The translations under genes were made by a program, and so were the position numbers. Of a stretch of DNA of 64,000 bases, positions 62,444-64,000 are shown one piece after another. This stretch comes from Saccharopolyspora thermophila (lineage in GTDB: Bacteria; Actinomycetota; Actinomycetes; Mycobacteriales; Pseudonocardiaceae): NCBI RefSeq assembly GCF_014646075.1, contig NZ_BMMT01000002.1, positions 1 to 64,000 on the forward strand. The letters run 5' to 3'. The notes beneath the pieces are model-generated. The model had not been told where the DNA came from. It made no database searches and saw only the letters and a program-made list of their open reading frames with translations. Position 1 is the first letter of the stretch. Each line of letters begins with the position of its first letter.

Positions 62444-63124
62444 ATGGAGGCCATGTTCAGGTTCCTCCGCCGCACCCGATCCGACGAGCCGGTCGACGTC
62501 CACGCCGAGGCCGCGGCGCGGGCCGCGCGGTTCTGGAAGCGGTGGGAGGAACTGCTGCCGGAGGTCGCCTCCGCGCTCGGCGACGGCGAACCCCAGCGGG
62601 TCGAGAACCTGGTGGCCGACGCCGTCGCCGCGGTGCACCCGAACCTGACGTTCGCGATCGAACGCGGTGAGCAGGCCACCTACGCGCTGGTCGTCAGCAG
62701 CCAGGCCGACCCGGACGTGCGCCCCTACACCGACGCCTGGATGGCCGCGGCACCGGCACCCGACGCGCTGTGGGAGTACCACGACTCGGTGCCGCCGGTG
62801 CCGGACCCCACCGAGGTCACCGTGAATCTGCGCGGCGAGAAGTACCCGCTGGCCGACGTGCGGGTCGTCGCGCAGGTCGACGAGGCCGAGGGCCTGGTCG
62901 ACGTCGCCGTCTACCATCCCGGCTTCCGGGGCCTGGACGAGAACGCGCGGCGGGCGCTGACCTTCCTGCCGCTGGACGCCACCCTCGGCGAACGGCTGGC
63001 CGCCGACCGGCTCGGCAGGGTGGAGACGGCCGAACTGGAACCGCAGGGCACCATCGGGCTGCTGGAGCTACGCGAGTTGGTGCGCGAACTGGACCGCACC
63101 GCATCCGCTCCACCCGGGGCGTGA
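62444..63124 (+). CDS. Conserved hypothetical protein
   Basis: A 226-residue soluble protein of unknown function. It opens MEAMFRFLRRTRSDEPVD, then AARAARFWKRWEELLPEV and a middle part DPDVRPYTDAWMAAAPAPDALWEYHDSVP, a layout seen in DUF695-like proteins. Starts at 62444 or 62453 are both possible; GGAGG at 62447-62451 is too close to the second ATG to serve it. It lies just before ligA in the same direction (44 bp). Confidence 0.65.
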   Translation: MEAMFRFLRRTRSDEPVDVHAEAAARAARFWKRWEELLPEVASALGDGEPQRVENLVADAVAAVHPNLTFAIERGEQATYALVVSSQADPDVRPYTDAWMAAAPAPDALWEYHDSVPPVPDPTEVTVNLRGEKYPLADVRVVAQVDEAEGLVDVAVYHPGFRGLDENARRALTFLPLDATLGERLAADRLGRVETAELEPQGTIGLLELRELVRELDRTASAPPGA

Positions 63125-63159
63125 GGCCGCTGCGTGCCGTTGTCGTGGCCGGTCGCTAG

Positions 63160-64000
<841 letters not shown>

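Overview
The window is high-GC, gene-dense DNA with strong G/C third-position bias, many GTG starts and short overlaps between genes. It comes from a chromosome of an actinomycete. The gene content suggests a Pseudonocardiaceae-type organism (Saccharopolyspora/Amycolatopsis relatives): DUF3558-like lipoproteins, a chaplin-like secreted protein, a DivIVA-like coiled-coil protein, a TipAS-domain relic, an SPW-repeat membrane protein and a macrolide-type glycosyltransferase. The assignment is inference; no rRNA or tRNA gene was seen.

Layout. 1-8.9 kb: a transporter-like C-terminus, a DUF3558-like lipoprotein, an aldehyde dehydrogenase, the PTS-type dihydroxyacetone kinase operon dhaKLM (DhaM fused to HPr), another lipoprotein, a zinc-ribbon protein, two alpha/beta hydrolases and a decayed 3-hydroxybutyrate dehydrogenase. 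9-20.5 kb: a DivIVA-like coiled-coil protein, an SPW protein, a TetR regulator, a Tat-exported penicillin-acylase-type Ntn hydrolase, methylmalonyl-CoA epimerase, a secreted protein, an acetyl-CoA acetyltransferase and DNA polymerase IV. 20.5-29.5 kb: a start-less TipAS relic, a LacI-manA-ABC sugar importer operon (FrcABC-like), a YjdF protein, a MarR regulator, an internally shortened thiamine-binding-type protein and a chaplin-like protein. 29.7-40.5 kb: a thioredoxin/TPR co-chaperone, two neutral zinc metallopeptidase lipoproteins, alpha-glucan phosphorylase, a TetR regulator, a membrane/TPR protein, and a cysteine dioxygenase-rhodanese pair preceded by a short Cys-Arg-ending leader peptide.

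40.7-64 kb is a conserved core block. From memory of the mycobacterial genome it resembles the Rv3014c-Rv3042c neighbourhood: ABC ATPase, enoyl-CoA hydratase, THUMP-like methyltransferase, HrpA helicase, DegV, etfBA, RNase HI, glycosyltransferase, an OlsB/OlsA-like acyltransferase pair, MFS exporter, cysteine desulfurase, mnmA, acyl-CoA ligase, MetE-like protein and ligA. Cysteine desulfurase and MnmA together make the tRNA 2-thiouridine sulfur relay. EtfBA, the hydratase, the acyl-CoA ligase and the thiolase are parts of fatty-acid oxidation.

The most striking non-coding feature is a family of about 22 copies of a ~22-bp element, core ACAGGAARGTTCCCTTGC, in nine intergenic places between 2.9 and 39.2 kb. 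They lie mostly just 3' of genes, in either orientation, often in local tandem or inverted arrays, and the family is absent from the conserved 40-64 kb block. It looks like a REP-like or regulatory repeat family and is the best candidate here for something undescribed.
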